Shown: positions 52,217 through 61,745, counted from the stretch's first letter. The stretch is 64,000 nt of DNA from Planctobacterium marinum (GCF_020687805.1 NZ_JAJEWQ010000001.1:1025232-1089231), one strand, 5' to 3'. The notes: generated from the sequence alone by a model not told the origin. Made by a program: numbers and translations.

Positions 52217-53706
52217 TACAACGTGACTCCTTTTTTCCAGATGGCTACTTCGCGAATCTGATTGCGCTCGTTCTTCACCGGCTCGCCGTTACAGGCCGCC
52301 ACCAACAAATCAATAAACTCATCTAACAATTGCGGCATACTGGTGTCCGACATTAATCTGCCGGCATCAAAATCAATCCAGTGCGGTTTCTTGTTAGCCA
52401 GTTCTGAATTAGTAGCAATTTTCAGGGTAGGCACAAATCCGCCGTATGGGGTGCCCCTGCCCGTTGTAAACAACACCATGTGACAACCGCAGGCAGCCAA
52501 TGCACTGGTGGCAATGGCGTCATTGCCCGGCGCATTGAGCAGATGTAGTCCCTGCTCTTTAATGATTTCACCGTATTCCAAGACTGCCTGAACTTTGCTG
52601 CGCCCCGCTTTTTGGGTACAGCCCAGTGACTTGTCTTCTAAAGTGGTAATGCCACCGCTTTTATTGCCCGGCGATGGATTTTCATAAATGGGCTGATTGT
52701 GATCTTTGTAATAGCGTTTAAAGCCGTTCACCATGTTCACCAGGTCGTGAAAGGTTGCTTCGTCTTTACAACGGGACATCAAGATGGTTTCTGCACCAAA
52801 CATTTCCGGAACTTCGGTCAGCACAGTGGTACCACCACGGGCGATCAGGTAGTCAGAAAACTCACCCAACAATGGGTTCGCGGTAATGCCAGATAAACCA
52901 TCACTGCCACCGCATTCCAGACCAAAGCGCACTTCTGATAAACGCCCCGGTTGGCGCTTGTCCTGGCGCATGGTTTTATACAACTCTTCCATCAGTTCCA
53001 GACCAGCTTCCACTTCGTCTTCGACGTGCTGTGTCACCAAAAATTTCAGACGGTCGCTGGAAACTTCAGTGACACCGGAGCGAAACGCCCCCACCTGGTT
53101 GTTTTCACAACCCAGGCCTACCACCAATACGCCACCGGCGTTAGGGTGTCTGGCCATATTTTGCAACAGTACCCGGGTGGTATCTAAATCGTCACCTAAT
53201 TGCGAACAGCCAAACTGGTGCGGAAACACAAACACACCATCGATTTCCATGTCTGGATGTGACTGAATAAAGCGATTTACCATTTGCGTGGCCATGCCAT
53301 TGACGCAACCAACCGTGGGTACCACCCAAAGCTCGTTGCGAATTGCCACAGTGCCATTGTCACGGCGGTAGATATTTATCTCGGGTGAATCGTCTTGCAG
53401 TGCAGCAAAGTCTGGCAATTCAGGTACGTAGCTGTACTCCAGTTCGTCATTCAGGTTGGTTTTTATATGGTCTGTATGTACCCATTGTCCTTTGACAATG
53501 GCATTCAGCGCATGCCCTATGGGCGCGCCATATTTTATAACATTGTCTCCCTGAGCAATGTCCTGCAGCGCCACTTTGTGACCTTTCTCAACATCTTCGA
53601 CCAACTCTACGCTGATCCCGTCAAGCTCAACAACGTCCCCTTTTGCCAACGGCGCCAGGGCGACCATTACGTTGTCTTGCGCATGTAAACGAATAAATTT
53701 TTTCAT
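52216..53706 (-). CDS. uxaA: Altronate dehydratase
   Basis: 496 residues. An N-terminal SAF domain (about 1-95) is fused to the UxaA catalytic region with VVPTVGCVNGMATQM, HPNAGGVLVVGLGCENNQ, FGLECGGSDGLSGITANP and ALAACGCHMVLFTTGRGTPYG. Conserved Cys and acidic residues fit metal-dependent dehydration. It converts D-altronate to KDG. Its start overlaps the uxaB stop by 4 bp and it runs into kdgK by 1 bp, so the operon is tightly coupled. Confidence 0.95.
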   Translation of the reverse strand: MKKFIRLHAQDNVMVALAPLAKGDVVELDGISVELVEDVEKGHKVALQDIAQGDNVIKYGAPIGHALNAIVKGQWVHTDHIKTNLNDELEYSYVPELPDFAALQDDSPEINIYRRDNGTVAIRNELWVVPTVGCVNGMATQMVNRFIQSHPDMEIDGVFVFPHQFGCSQLGDDLDTTRVLLQNMARHPNAGGVLVVGLGCENNQVGAFRSGVTEVSSDRLKFLVTQHVEDEVEAGLELMEELYKTMRQDKRQPGRLSEVRFGLECGGSDGLSGITANPLLGEFSDYLIARGGTTVLTEVPEMFGAETILMSRCKDEATFHDLVNMVNGFKRYYKDHNQPIYENPSPGNKSGGITTLEDKSLGCTQKAGRSKVQAVLEYGEIIKEQGLHLLNAPGNDAIATSALAACGCHMVLFTTGRGTPYGGFVPTLKIATNSELANKKPHWIDFDAGRLMSDTSMPQLLDEFIDLLVAACNGEPVKNERNQIREVAIWKKGVTL

Positions 53707-55169
53707 ACCTCGTCCCTCTCTAACAGGGTGGTTAAGGTGGTTCTGACACCATCTCGTATAAACAGGGTTAGCAGTTCAGTGACTTGCTGTTGTAAATCTG
53801 CCACCTGAGACATATCCTGCTGCCAGTGCCACTCGGCGGATAATACCTGCTGTACCAGATCAGTCACTGACAGGGTTTGGGCATCATAGCTTTGCCACAA
53901 TTCAGCAAAACTGCTTAGCCACTTTTCACCATCAGACAACGGAATTTGCTCTCCGTCCCGCACTCCGCGATAAAACAAAATTTGTCCTGCTATCGCTGCT
54001 GCCATGAGTTTAGGTGCTTTGCACGACTGGGTAACATACTTTTGTAGTTGCGGCACAATACGGGTATTGAACTTAGTCATGCTGTTTAATGCAATAGACA
54101 CCAGTTGATGATGAATAAACGGATTTTTAAACCGCTTAATGACATCATTGGCGAAACCCTGCAATTCATCTTCAGGCAAATCCAGTGTTGGAATGATTTC
54201 GTCGAACATCAGCTGTTCAACGTAGCGCGCATACAACGCATCATCCATGGTTTCACCCACGGTATTCAGGCCCCCCAAATAAGCTAACGGCACTAACGCT
54301 GTGTGGGCACCATTTAAGATAGCCACTTTGCGTTGCTTGTAGGGATAAATGTCCTCTACCACTTTGATATTGAGACTGCTGTCATCCAGTTTTAAAAAGG
54401 ATTTCAGTGCTTCAGGTCCCTGAATCACAAACAGGTGGAAATACTCAGCTGTCACCATGAAGTTATCCAGATAGCCAAAGCGTTCCTGCAAGGCCTGATG
54501 CTCGTCTCTGGGGAATCCCGTTACAATGCGATCCACCAGGGTTGAACAAAAATGATTGGCGGATTCTAACCAGTTAACAAAACCGTCCTCTAACTGCCAC
54601 AACTGGCAGTATTGCAGAACGATTTCTTTCAGTTTGTCGCCATTGTAATCAATTAACTCGCAGGGAATAATGATCAGTCCGGATTCTTCACTACCGGCAA
54701 AGTGTTGGTAACGATGATGTAACCATTGTGTTAATTTTGCGGGAAATGCCGCTGCCGGCGCATCGCTTAACTTATCGGTGTCGATAAACTCAATTCCCGC
54801 TTCAGTGGTATTAGAAAATATCAGCTTAATATCCGGTGATTCAGCCAGCGCCATATAGCGTTCAAATTCTTTGTACACCGGAATTTCTTCGTTAATACAA
54901 TCAATAATACGAATTTGCTCTACCGCCTCGCCAGACTCGTCAATACCGCGAATGATGCTGGTATAGAGTCCATCCTGCGTGTTGAGCAACGGCAGCGTGT
55001 CGTAATCGATGGGACGAATCACCGCAACCCCGGCTTGCAGATCATTCTCTTTGTTTAGGTGATCAATTTGCCAGTCTACAAAGGCACGTAAAAAGTTTCC
55101 TTCGCCGAATTGCATGATACGGGTTGGGTAATTTTCAAAAGGAAATTCGGTTCGGTTTAATTTTTTCAT
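53703..55169 (-). CDS. uxaB: Tagaturonate reductase
   Basis: 488 residues, polyol dehydrogenase family. The N-terminal Rossmann part has RIMQFGEGNFLRAFVDWQID, and VVEDIYPYKQRKVAILNGAH and the following Lys/Asn motif lie in the active-site domain. It reduces D-tagaturonate to D-altronate with NADH. It is the first gene of the uxaB-uxaA-kdgK-CE8-eda-pelA operon and diverges from kduD across a region with two LacI-type operators. The isomerase UxaC that makes tagaturonate is absent from the window. Confidence 0.95.
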   Translation of the reverse strand: MKKLNRTEFPFENYPTRIMQFGEGNFLRAFVDWQIDHLNKENDLQAGVAVIRPIDYDTLPLLNTQDGLYTSIIRGIDESGEAVEQIRIIDCINEEIPVYKEFERYMALAESPDIKLIFSNTTEAGIEFIDTDKLSDAPAAAFPAKLTQWLHHRYQHFAGSEESGLIIIPCELIDYNGDKLKEIVLQYCQLWQLEDGFVNWLESANHFCSTLVDRIVTGFPRDEHQALQERFGYLDNFMVTAEYFHLFVIQGPEALKSFLKLDDSSLNIKVVEDIYPYKQRKVAILNGAHTALVPLAYLGGLNTVGETMDDALYARYVEQLMFDEIIPTLDLPEDELQGFANDVIKRFKNPFIHHQLVSIALNSMTKFNTRIVPQLQKYVTQSCKAPKLMAAAIAGQILFYRGVRDGEQIPLSDGEKWLSSFAELWQSYDAQTLSVTDLVQQVLSAEWHWQQDMSQVADLQQQVTELLTLFIRDGVRTTLTTLLERDEV

Positions 55170-55262
55170 CTTCAGCCCCAGCTAAATTCACAGGTCATAT
55201 AACATTGCCAGCCTATATGCAGAAAGCGTTCGGGTTCTTTCTCCGGAGGCTGAATACTATTT

Positions 55263-55327
55263 AAATTACGCGATTTTGCCACCGGTAGCAATTATTATTT
55301 GACATTTTGCCACCGGTAGCAAAAAAT
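55263..55327. promoter_or_regulatory. Divergent uxaB/kduD promoters with two LacI-type operators
   Basis: Two identical 16-bp operators TTGCCACCGGTAGCAA lie at 55276-55291 and 55307-55322, 31 bp apart (three helical turns). For kduD, TTGACA (55299-55304) and AAAAAT (55322-55327) are 17 bp apart with operator 2 filling the spacer. For uxaB, a weaker TTGCTA (55291-55286) and TAATTT (55268-55263), also 17 bp apart, overlap operator 1. Confidence 0.82.
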
Positions 55328-55427
55328 ACAACAAGTTATTAACTTGTTAATCAGATGTTGACGCCACGTGTCTGTGGCATAGTCCTTATCTGTGAAGGCA
55401 CCCTCAATTTAAAAATATGGAGTTGTG

Positions 55428-56192
55428 ATGAGTTCATCAATGTTTTCTCTCTCTGATAAAGTCGCATTAGTTACCGGAGCCAGTCGTGGACTGGGCCAAA
55501 AAATCGCTGAAGGTTTGGCGGCTGCCGGCGCTCAGGTTATTTGCAGTAGCAGCAGAGACAATGGCTGTGACGAAACCCTGCACAACATTCATGAGGCCGG
55601 TGGTTTAGCAACACAAATCGCCGCTGACCTAAGCGATGTCGATTCCGTTACCCGTCTTGCCGATACGGCCCTGAGCCAACATGCCTGTATCGATATATTG
55701 ATTAATGTTGGCGGCACCATTTTTCGCAGCCCGGCAGTGGACTACCCCTACGAACAGTGGCAAAACGTCATGCGGGTAAATCTGGATGCCAGCTTTTTAC
55801 TGGCACAGAAACTGGCGCCAGCCATGATTTCTGCAGGTCAGGGCAAAATCGTCAATATCGCATCGATGCTGTCTTATACGGGTGGCATAACAGTTCCCGC
55901 CTACACCGCCAGTAAGCACGCGGTTGCAGGTCTGACCAAAGCACTGGCCAATGAATGGGGCAGCCACAATATTCAGGTCAATGCTATTGCACCTGGCTAC
56001 TTTAAAACCGACAACACCCAGGCGCTGCAGGACGATCCTGTGCGTAACAAAGAAATCCTGAATCGTATACCTTCTGCTCGCTGGGGCGAACCGGAAGATC
56101 TGATTGGTGCCGCCGTATTTCTTTCTTCTCATGCCAGTAATTACGTCAACGGTCATATTTTGGCGGTTGATGGCGGCTGGTTGGCACGCTAA
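55428..56192 (+). CDS. kduD: 2-dehydro-3-deoxy-D-gluconate 5-dehydrogenase (SDR)
   Basis: 254 residues from the ATG at 55428, which has TGGAG 5 bases upstream. SDR family: cofactor loop TGASRGLGQKIAEGL, NVGG after the fourth strand, catalytic Ser in NIASMLSYTGG, and YTASKHAVAG for Tyr/Lys. HILAVDGGWLAR is the usual C-terminal motif. It reduces 2,5-diketo-3-deoxygluconate to KDG, after KduI or the RpiB-like isomerase. It is the first gene of a long operon reaching GH43, with gaps mostly under 15 bp. Confidence 0.93.
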   Translation: MSSSMFSLSDKVALVTGASRGLGQKIAEGLAAAGAQVICSSSRDNGCDETLHNIHEAGGLATQIAADLSDVDSVTRLADTALSQHACIDILINVGGTIFRSPAVDYPYEQWQNVMRVNLDASFLLAQKLAPAMISAGQGKIVNIASMLSYTGGITVPAYTASKHAVAGLTKALANEWGSHNIQVNAIAPGYFKTDNTQALQDDPVRNKEILNRIPSARWGEPEDLIGAAVFLSSHASNYVNGHILAVDGGWLAR

Positions 56193-56206
56193 AGGAGTGT
56201 AAAACA

Positions 56207-57052
56207 ATGACCCGAACTCACTTTGAAAACCGCTACGCCATTGGACCCAATGAAGTTAAAAGCATGGATACCGGGCAACTTCGCTCGGCATTCCTGGCAG
56301 ACCAGTTAATGCAGGAAGACGCCATTAGCTGGGTTTACACCCATTACGAACGCTTCATGGTTGGTGGTGCAGCACCGGTACATCAATCCCTGACACTGGA
56401 CACCTTAGACGCATTAAAAGCTCCCTACTTCTTGTATAACCGTGAAATTGGCATCATCAATGTCGCCGGTGATGGGGTTGTGATTGCCGATGAAGTACGC
56501 TACGAACTGGGCAATAAAGATACACTGTATCTGGGCAGAGGTACCCAAAATGTAAGCTTTGAAAGTGTTGATCCACAACAACCGGCACGCTTTTATCTGA
56601 ATTCAGCACCGGCACACAAAACATATCCCAGTAAAAAGGTCACCCTGGCTGAAGCCAATGTATTACAGCTGGGTAGCCTGGAAACCTCCAATGAGCGCAA
56701 TATTAATCAAACCTTGATCAACAAGGTCGTGCCCACCTGTCAGTTACAAATGGGGATCACCTGTTTAAAACCCGGCAGTGTCTGGAACACCATGCCAGCT
56801 CACCAGCACGATCGTCGCAACGAGGTTTATTTCTATTTTGAAGTCCCCGAGTCACAGGCTGTCTGTCACTTTATGGGTGAACCCGAAGAAACACGTCACC
56901 TCTGGGTGCACAATGAACAAGCGGTTATTTCACCGCCCTGGTCTATCCATTCCGGGTGTGGCACACAAAACTACAGTTTTATCTGGGGTATGGCCGGTGA
57001 AAACCTGGACTACGACGATATGGATAAGTACCCACCCGAAGCGCTTAGGTAA
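56207..57052 (+). CDS. kduI: 5-dehydro-4-deoxy-D-glucuronate isomerase
   Basis: 281 residues, the usual length, and close to E. coli KduI along its whole length (e.g. FYLNSAPAHKTYPSKKVTL, WNTMPAHQHDRRNEVYFYF, ISPPWSIHSGCGTQNYSFIW). The zinc ligands HxH, Glu and a later His are kept. It isomerises the unsaturated uronate product of pectate lyases to the substrate of KduD. AAAGGAG precedes the ATG, 14 bp after kduD. A second isomerase of another family is encoded at 62866. Confidence 0.96.
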   Translation: MTRTHFENRYAIGPNEVKSMDTGQLRSAFLADQLMQEDAISWVYTHYERFMVGGAAPVHQSLTLDTLDALKAPYFLYNREIGIINVAGDGVVIADEVRYELGNKDTLYLGRGTQNVSFESVDPQQPARFYLNSAPAHKTYPSKKVTLAEANVLQLGSLETSNERNINQTLINKVVPTCQLQMGITCLKPGSVWNTMPAHQHDRRNEVYFYFEVPESQAVCHFMGEPEETRHLWVHNEQAVISPPWSIHSGCGTQNYSFIWGMAGENLDYDDMDKYPPEALR

Positions 57053-57056
57053 GATT

Positions 57057-58025
57057 ATGATGATTAAAAAGCCCATACTGGCGCTCTTTGTCCTGCTGCT
57101 GAGCGCCTGCGGCCAGGAATCGGATAAAACCCGATTAACCCTGGCCCACACGTTAGACACCCGCCATGTGGTGCACATCGCGATGGAACACATGGCTGAA
57201 CGTCTGGCCCACTATTCCGGTGATACCATGGAACTGGTGATCTACCCTGGCGGTCAGTTAGGTTCAGAACGGGAATTGGTGGAACTACTGCAAATCGGTA
57301 GCCTGGCGATGACCAAGGTATCCGCCAGCTCTTTGGAAGGGTTTGTACCTGAGATCAAAATCTTCAGTCTGCCCTACCTGATCCGGGACCGGGAACATTA
57401 CTGGAAAGTACTCAACAGTGATATCGGTCAGTCGTTGTTAGAAAAAGCACGGGTAGCGCGGCTTAAAGGCATGGGCTATTACGATGCCGGAAGCCGCAGT
57501 TTTTACACCGTCGATGGGCCGATAAATAGCCCTGACGACCTGTCCGGCAAAAAAATCAGGGTGTTAAACAGTCCGACATCTATGGCGACTGTCAACGCCC
57601 TGGGCGGTGCTGCAACCCCCATTAACTGGGGTGAATTATATGCCGCACTGCAACAGGGCGTAGTGGATGGTGCCGAAAACAACCCTCCCAGTTACTACCT
57701 GTCCCGTCATTACGAAATAGCCCGCTATTACAGTCTTGATGAACACACCTTTGTCCCGGATATCATTCTGGCCAGCTTACCGGTATGGGAAAGCCTGAAC
57801 CCGCAACAGCAAGGTTGGTTATCACAGGCCATGGCTGACTCTGTGGAATACCAAAAAGCGCTGTGGCAAAAGGCATCCGATGAGGCATTGGCCACAGTGA
57901 AAAAAGAAGGGGTTATTGTCACCTATCCCAACAAAGCGGCTTTTCAGGAAAAAGTGGCGGAATTTCATCAGTCTTTCGCTGGTACGCCGGTGGGAGATCA
58001 GATCATCAAAATTAAAAACATGTAG
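57057..58025 (+). CDS. TRAP transporter substrate-binding protein, lipoprotein form
   Basis: 322 residues from the ATG at 57057, 4 bp after kduI. The signal ends with a lipobox LLSAC, so the mature protein is probably anchored by lipid rather than free in the periplasm. The DctP fold shows YPGGQLGSERELVELLQIG, KKIRVLNSPTSMATVNALGG and NWGELYAALQQGVVDGAENN, which includes the acid-binding Arg region. It captures uronates, likely galacturonate or unsaturated oligomers, for the two membrane subunits downstream. Confidence 0.92.
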   Translation: MMIKKPILALFVLLLSACGQESDKTRLTLAHTLDTRHVVHIAMEHMAERLAHYSGDTMELVIYPGGQLGSERELVELLQIGSLAMTKVSASSLEGFVPEIKIFSLPYLIRDREHYWKVLNSDIGQSLLEKARVARLKGMGYYDAGSRSFYTVDGPINSPDDLSGKKIRVLNSPTSMATVNALGGAATPINWGELYAALQQGVVDGAENNPPSYYLSRHYEIARYYSLDEHTFVPDIILASLPVWESLNPQQQGWLSQAMADSVEYQKALWQKASDEALATVKKEGVIVTYPNKAAFQEKVAEFHQSFAGTPVGDQIIKIKNM

Positions 58026-58035
58026 GTAAACCATC

Positions 58036-58527
58036 ATGTCTCATCTTCTACATCTGATCTGTCAGCTTCTGGAAAAGCTATTAATGTTCATGATGGCCGC
58101 CATTGTGGTTACCGTCAGTTGGCAGGTGTTCTCCCGTTTTGCACTGCGTGCCCCCAGTTCGATAACCGAAGAACTGGCACGCTTTCTGTTAATTTGGATT
58201 GGTATTTTGGGCGCTGCCTACGCCTATAAAACCCGGGCACATTTGGGTCTGGATTTATTTCTGGAGAAACTCAACATCCAGGCGCAACGCAAAGTGCGAT
58301 TGCTGATCGAGGTACTGGTGATGTTTTTCGCCCTGAGCATTATGGTGTTTGGTGGCATTTCGCTGGTGAGTATTACCCTGGAGCTCAATCAAATTTCCGC
58401 GGCAATGGGTTGGCAAATGGGCTGGATTTACAGCGTCATCCCCTTCTCAGGCGCGCTGATCACCCTGTTTTGTATCAACAACATTAAACAATTGCTGTTC
58501 CAGTCAGTCGCAAAAGGAGAACTGTAA
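58036..58527 (+). CDS. TRAP transporter small membrane subunit (DctQ type)
   Basis: 163 residues with four helices. The middle holds SITEELARFLLIWIGILGAA, the usual DctQ motif after helix 2. It binds the large subunit encoded next; the stop overlaps the next ATG by 1 bp. It belongs to the Na+-driven uptake system for pectin-derived uronates. Confidence 0.93.
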   Translation: MSHLLHLICQLLEKLLMFMMAAIVVTVSWQVFSRFALRAPSSITEELARFLLIWIGILGAAYAYKTRAHLGLDLFLEKLNIQAQRKVRLLIEVLVMFFALSIMVFGGISLVSITLELNQISAAMGWQMGWIYSVIPFSGALITLFCINNIKQLLFQSVAKGEL

Positions 58528-59825
58528 TGGATATCACTGCACTGATTCTGGTGGCGGTATTTTTTGCCCTGCTATTTATTAATGTCCCTATTTCTATCTG
58601 TATCGCGCTGGCCACCTTACTGGCGATGTTGTTTCACATCGACTTTGTGCCCGCGACAACCACCATTGCACAACAAATGGCGGGGGGTATCGACAGTTTT
58701 GCCCTGCTGGCTATTCCGTTCTTTATTCTGTCTGGTTTGATAATGGGACAAGGAGGCATTGCACGTCGTCTGATTGAATGTGCCATGGCCCTCATTGGCT
58801 CGCTGCCGGGCGGTCTGGCACTGGTAAACGTGATGTCCTGCATGATGTTTGGTGCCATCTCCGGCTCTGCCGTTGCTGCCACGTCGGCTATCGGCAGCTT
58901 CATGATCCCGGAAATGAAAAAGCACGGTTACAGCGAAAATTTCTCTGCTGCTGTTACAGCCACCTCCGCTACAACGGGGATGCTGATCCCACCGTCAAAT
59001 ATTTTGATCATTTACGCCATCGCCAGCGGCGGTGTATCCATTGCCGCCCTGTTTATCGCCGGTTATCTACCTGGCATTTTACTGGGTCTGGCACTGATGA
59101 CCGTATGTGTGATTTACGCCATGCGCAATAATTATCCGGTGGCTGCCCGCCTGCCACTAAAAATTGCGATGCAAAAAGTACTGGCGGCATTGCCCAGTAT
59201 GTTGCTTATCTTCATTGTGATTGGCGGCATTATCATGGGGGTATTTACCGCTACAGAAGCCGGTGCTATAGCCGTTTTGTACGCATTGGTGTTGTCAGTG
59301 GGTATTTATCGGGAAATCGATTTTAAAGCGTTGCCGGGTATTTTGCTCAAAGCCAGTGAAACTACCGCAATTGTCATGTTGATCATTGGTGCTTCATCAG
59401 CGATGTCATGGTTGTTGTCGTATGCCCATATTCCGCAAACCATCAGCGACTTTTTGCTGACCCTGAGCGACAACCCCATCATGATCCTGTTGCTGATCAA
59501 TATCATTTTAATCCTGGTGGGCGCCTTTATTGATATGACCCCGGCAGTATTAATCTTTACACCAATATTTTTACCCGTCGCTATGGAACTGGGCATGTCG
59601 CCTATTCAGTTCGGTATCATGATGGTACTGAACCTGTCCATCGGACTGGTATCGCCACCGGTGGGAAGTGTCCTGTTCGTCAGTTGTGCCGTGGCAAAAA
59701 CCTCAATTCATCGCATCATTAAACCCATGTTACCGCTATACCTGGTAATGTTTTTGGTATTGATGCTGGTGACCTACGTGCCCGCGATCAGTGAAATACT
59801 GCCAAGATGGTTTGACCTGATGTAA
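58527..59825 (+). CDS. TRAP transporter large membrane subunit (DctM type)
   Basis: 432 residues with about 12 membrane helices. The motifs FALLAIPFFILSGLIMGQGG, GAISGSAVAATSAIG, PPSNILIIYAIASGGVS and VSPPVGSVLFVSCAVAK are typical of DctM. It carries the substrate from the binding protein across the inner membrane. The regulator gene follows after 57 bp. Confidence 0.95.
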   Translation: MDITALILVAVFFALLFINVPISICIALATLLAMLFHIDFVPATTTIAQQMAGGIDSFALLAIPFFILSGLIMGQGGIARRLIECAMALIGSLPGGLALVNVMSCMMFGAISGSAVAATSAIGSFMIPEMKKHGYSENFSAAVTATSATTGMLIPPSNILIIYAIASGGVSIAALFIAGYLPGILLGLALMTVCVIYAMRNNYPVAARLPLKIAMQKVLAALPSMLLIFIVIGGIIMGVFTATEAGAIAVLYALVLSVGIYREIDFKALPGILLKASETTAIVMLIIGASSAMSWLLSYAHIPQTISDFLLTLSDNPIMILLLINIILILVGAFIDMTPAVLIFTPIFLPVAMELGMSPIQFGIMMVLNLSIGLVSPPVGSVLFVSCAVAKTSIHRIIKPMLPLYLVMFLVLMLVTYVPAISEILPRWFDLM

Positions 59826-59882
59826 TGCACACGAAAACCTGTGATAGACTCGACCGATAGGCCTAAAGCATTGACAATAAGA

Positions 59883-60920
59883 ATGGATAAGAAAAGCAAT
59901 ACCACCATAAACGACGTCGCCAGAGTAGCGGGCGTTTCAAAACGCACGGTTTCCCGGGTTATCAACAACTCGGCGCTGGTAGGTGAGAAAACCCGCGTTA
60001 AAATTCAACAAGTTATCGACGAGCTGAATTTTCAGCCCGACAAACAAGCCCGGGGGCTGGCCTCCAAACGGTCTTACCTGTTGGGACTGATTTACGATAA
60101 CCCGGATGCCCTCTATATCGACCAGGTGCAACGTGGCGCGTTAGAAGTCTGTACCAAGCTGGGGTTTGAACTGGTAGTTCACCCCTGCCACTGGAACAAT
60201 GCCGACTTTATTGAAGATTGTATTAGTTTTATCCATCGTTCCCGTGTTGACGGCGTGTTAATTTTGCCACCGGTGTCTGAAAGTCGGGAGTTAGCTAAAG
60301 CCCTGCAGGAGCGCGATTTTCCTTATGTGCGGATCGCCTCTGCAGACTTAGATGATCACAGCAATATCGTGATTTCAAATGACCGCAAAGCCATGACCGA
60401 AATCGCCGAGCATTTAGTAACTCTGGGACATGATGACATTGCCATTATTTCTGGTCCGTTACATTTTTGCTCATCAACGGAGCGTCTGGAAGGTTTGTGC
60501 AGCGCTTTAAAAGAGAAAGGTCACGAAGTGCCTAAAGAACGGATTCTGGAAGGCCAGAATAGTTACGAAAGCGGCATTGAGTGTGCAAAACAGTTATTTG
60601 CGCAACAACCCTATCCCAGCGCAATTTATGCCAATAATGACGAAATGGCAGCCGGTGTGATGCGGGCCGCCAAAGACTGTGGCGTTGCCATCCCGGAACA
60701 ATTGTCATTGGTGGGATTCGATGACAACATCATCGCCTCGCGAATGATACCTTCTCTGACCACCATTCGCCGTCCGGTTGAGCAAATTGCCTCATTAGCC
60801 ACTAAAAAGTTAATCCGTTCGTTTGCCACTGAAGCCAGCAATGAAAAGCTGGAATGGGAAGTTACGCCCTATCTGATCGTTCGCGATTCTACCGTTACAC
60901 CACCTGATAAAGAGAGTTGA
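59883..60920 (+). CDS. LacI-family regulator of the pectin locus
   Basis: 345 residues from the ATG at 59883; the GTG at 59841 would add 14 residues before the HTH. The DNA-binding part is TTINDVARVAGVSKRTVSRV with hinge LNFQPDKQARGLASKRS. The sugar-binding domain follows, with the usual LVGFDDNIIASRMIPSLTTI near the end. It lies inside the kduD operon, and the most likely targets are the TTGCCACCGGTGGCAA-type palindromes at 47965, 55276, 55307 and 62800. The inducer is probably KDG or a related ketouronate, as for other pectin regulators. It resembles GguR/KdgR-type LacI proteins; which one is not settled. Confidence 0.9.
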   Translation: MDKKSNTTINDVARVAGVSKRTVSRVINNSALVGEKTRVKIQQVIDELNFQPDKQARGLASKRSYLLGLIYDNPDALYIDQVQRGALEVCTKLGFELVVHPCHWNNADFIEDCISFIHRSRVDGVLILPPVSESRELAKALQERDFPYVRIASADLDDHSNIVISNDRKAMTEIAEHLVTLGHDDIAIISGPLHFCSSTERLEGLCSALKEKGHEVPKERILEGQNSYESGIECAKQLFAQQPYPSAIYANNDEMAAGVMRAAKDCGVAIPEQLSLVGFDDNIIASRMIPSLTTIRRPVEQIASLATKKLIRSFATEASNEKLEWEVTPYLIVRDSTVTPPDKES

Positions 60921-60923
60921 TAA

Positions 60924-61733
60924 ATGCCTTTACCTCGCCGCCTGACCACCAGCAGTTTAAAAGCTCTGATGTGTAAAAAAGTCATGACCCTGGTTAGCCT
61001 GATAAGTCTGATGTTCAGTACCACTGTCATGAGCCAGCAACTTTTTATGGCGGGTGATTCCACGATGGCCATTAAGCACCCAAAAGACCTGCCGGAAACC
61101 GGCTGGGGTGTACCTTTCAGCCACTTCTTTTCAGACCAATTGAATATTGTCAATCTGGCTAAAAATGGTCGTAGTACCCGCACCTTCATGAGTGAGGGCT
61201 TGTGGCAACAGATATACGACAACCTCCAGGCGGATGATTTTGTATTTATCCAGTTTGGTCACAATGACGAAGTAGAACGCAAGAAAGACCGATACACCAC
61301 ACCGGAACAATATCAACAAAACCTGACAACCATGATCCGGCAAGTACGGGAAAAACAAGCCCATGCGATATTGATGACACCGGTAACCCGTCGTTACTTT
61401 AACGAAGAGGGCAGCATAAAACTCACCCACCCTTACAGTGAGTATGTCAGACAGGTGGCGGAACAAACCGGGGTGTTATTACTGGATATGGATACTCTCA
61501 CCCGCGCCTATTTTGAAGCTCAGGGCGATGCCCTGTCCCGCTTGCGCTTTATGCATATTCCACCGGGTCTGCATCCCAATTATCCAAATGGTGTGCGTGA
61601 CGACACGCATTTTAACGAATTAGGTGCCCGTGAAGTGGCACAGCTGGTGTTGCAACAATTACGCACATTGGAACATCCACTACTGCAATTCCTTCGGGAA
61701 ACCGATCCCAAACACCTGAAACTCAGTTACTAA
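60924..61733 (+). CDS. Secreted rhamnogalacturonan acetylesterase (CE12)
   Basis: 269 residues with a signal peptide in about the first 37 residues (VMTLVSLISLMFSTTVMS). SGNH fold: nucleophile Ser in MAGDSTMA, the Gly/Asn blocks KNGRSTRTF and FIQFGHNDE, and the Asp-His pair in DDTHFNELG. It removes acetyl groups from rhamnogalacturonan, opening side chains and backbone to other enzymes. It starts 3 bp after the regulator gene, in the same operon. Confidence 0.92.
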   Translation: MPLPRRLTTSSLKALMCKKVMTLVSLISLMFSTTVMSQQLFMAGDSTMAIKHPKDLPETGWGVPFSHFFSDQLNIVNLAKNGRSTRTFMSEGLWQQIYDNLQADDFVFIQFGHNDEVERKKDRYTTPEQYQQNLTTMIRQVREKQAHAILMTPVTRRYFNEEGSIKLTHPYSEYVRQVAEQTGVLLLDMDTLTRAYFEAQGDALSRLRFMHIPPGLHPNYPNGVRDDTHFNELGAREVAQLVLQQLRTLEHPLLQFLRETDPKHLKLSY

Positions 61734-61745
61734 AGGGCTTTTATC

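Noticed and set aside
56778-57056. Frame upstream of the TRAP binding protein as an N-terminal extension
   Set aside because: It overlaps kduI in another frame and the lipoprotein signal starts only at 57057.
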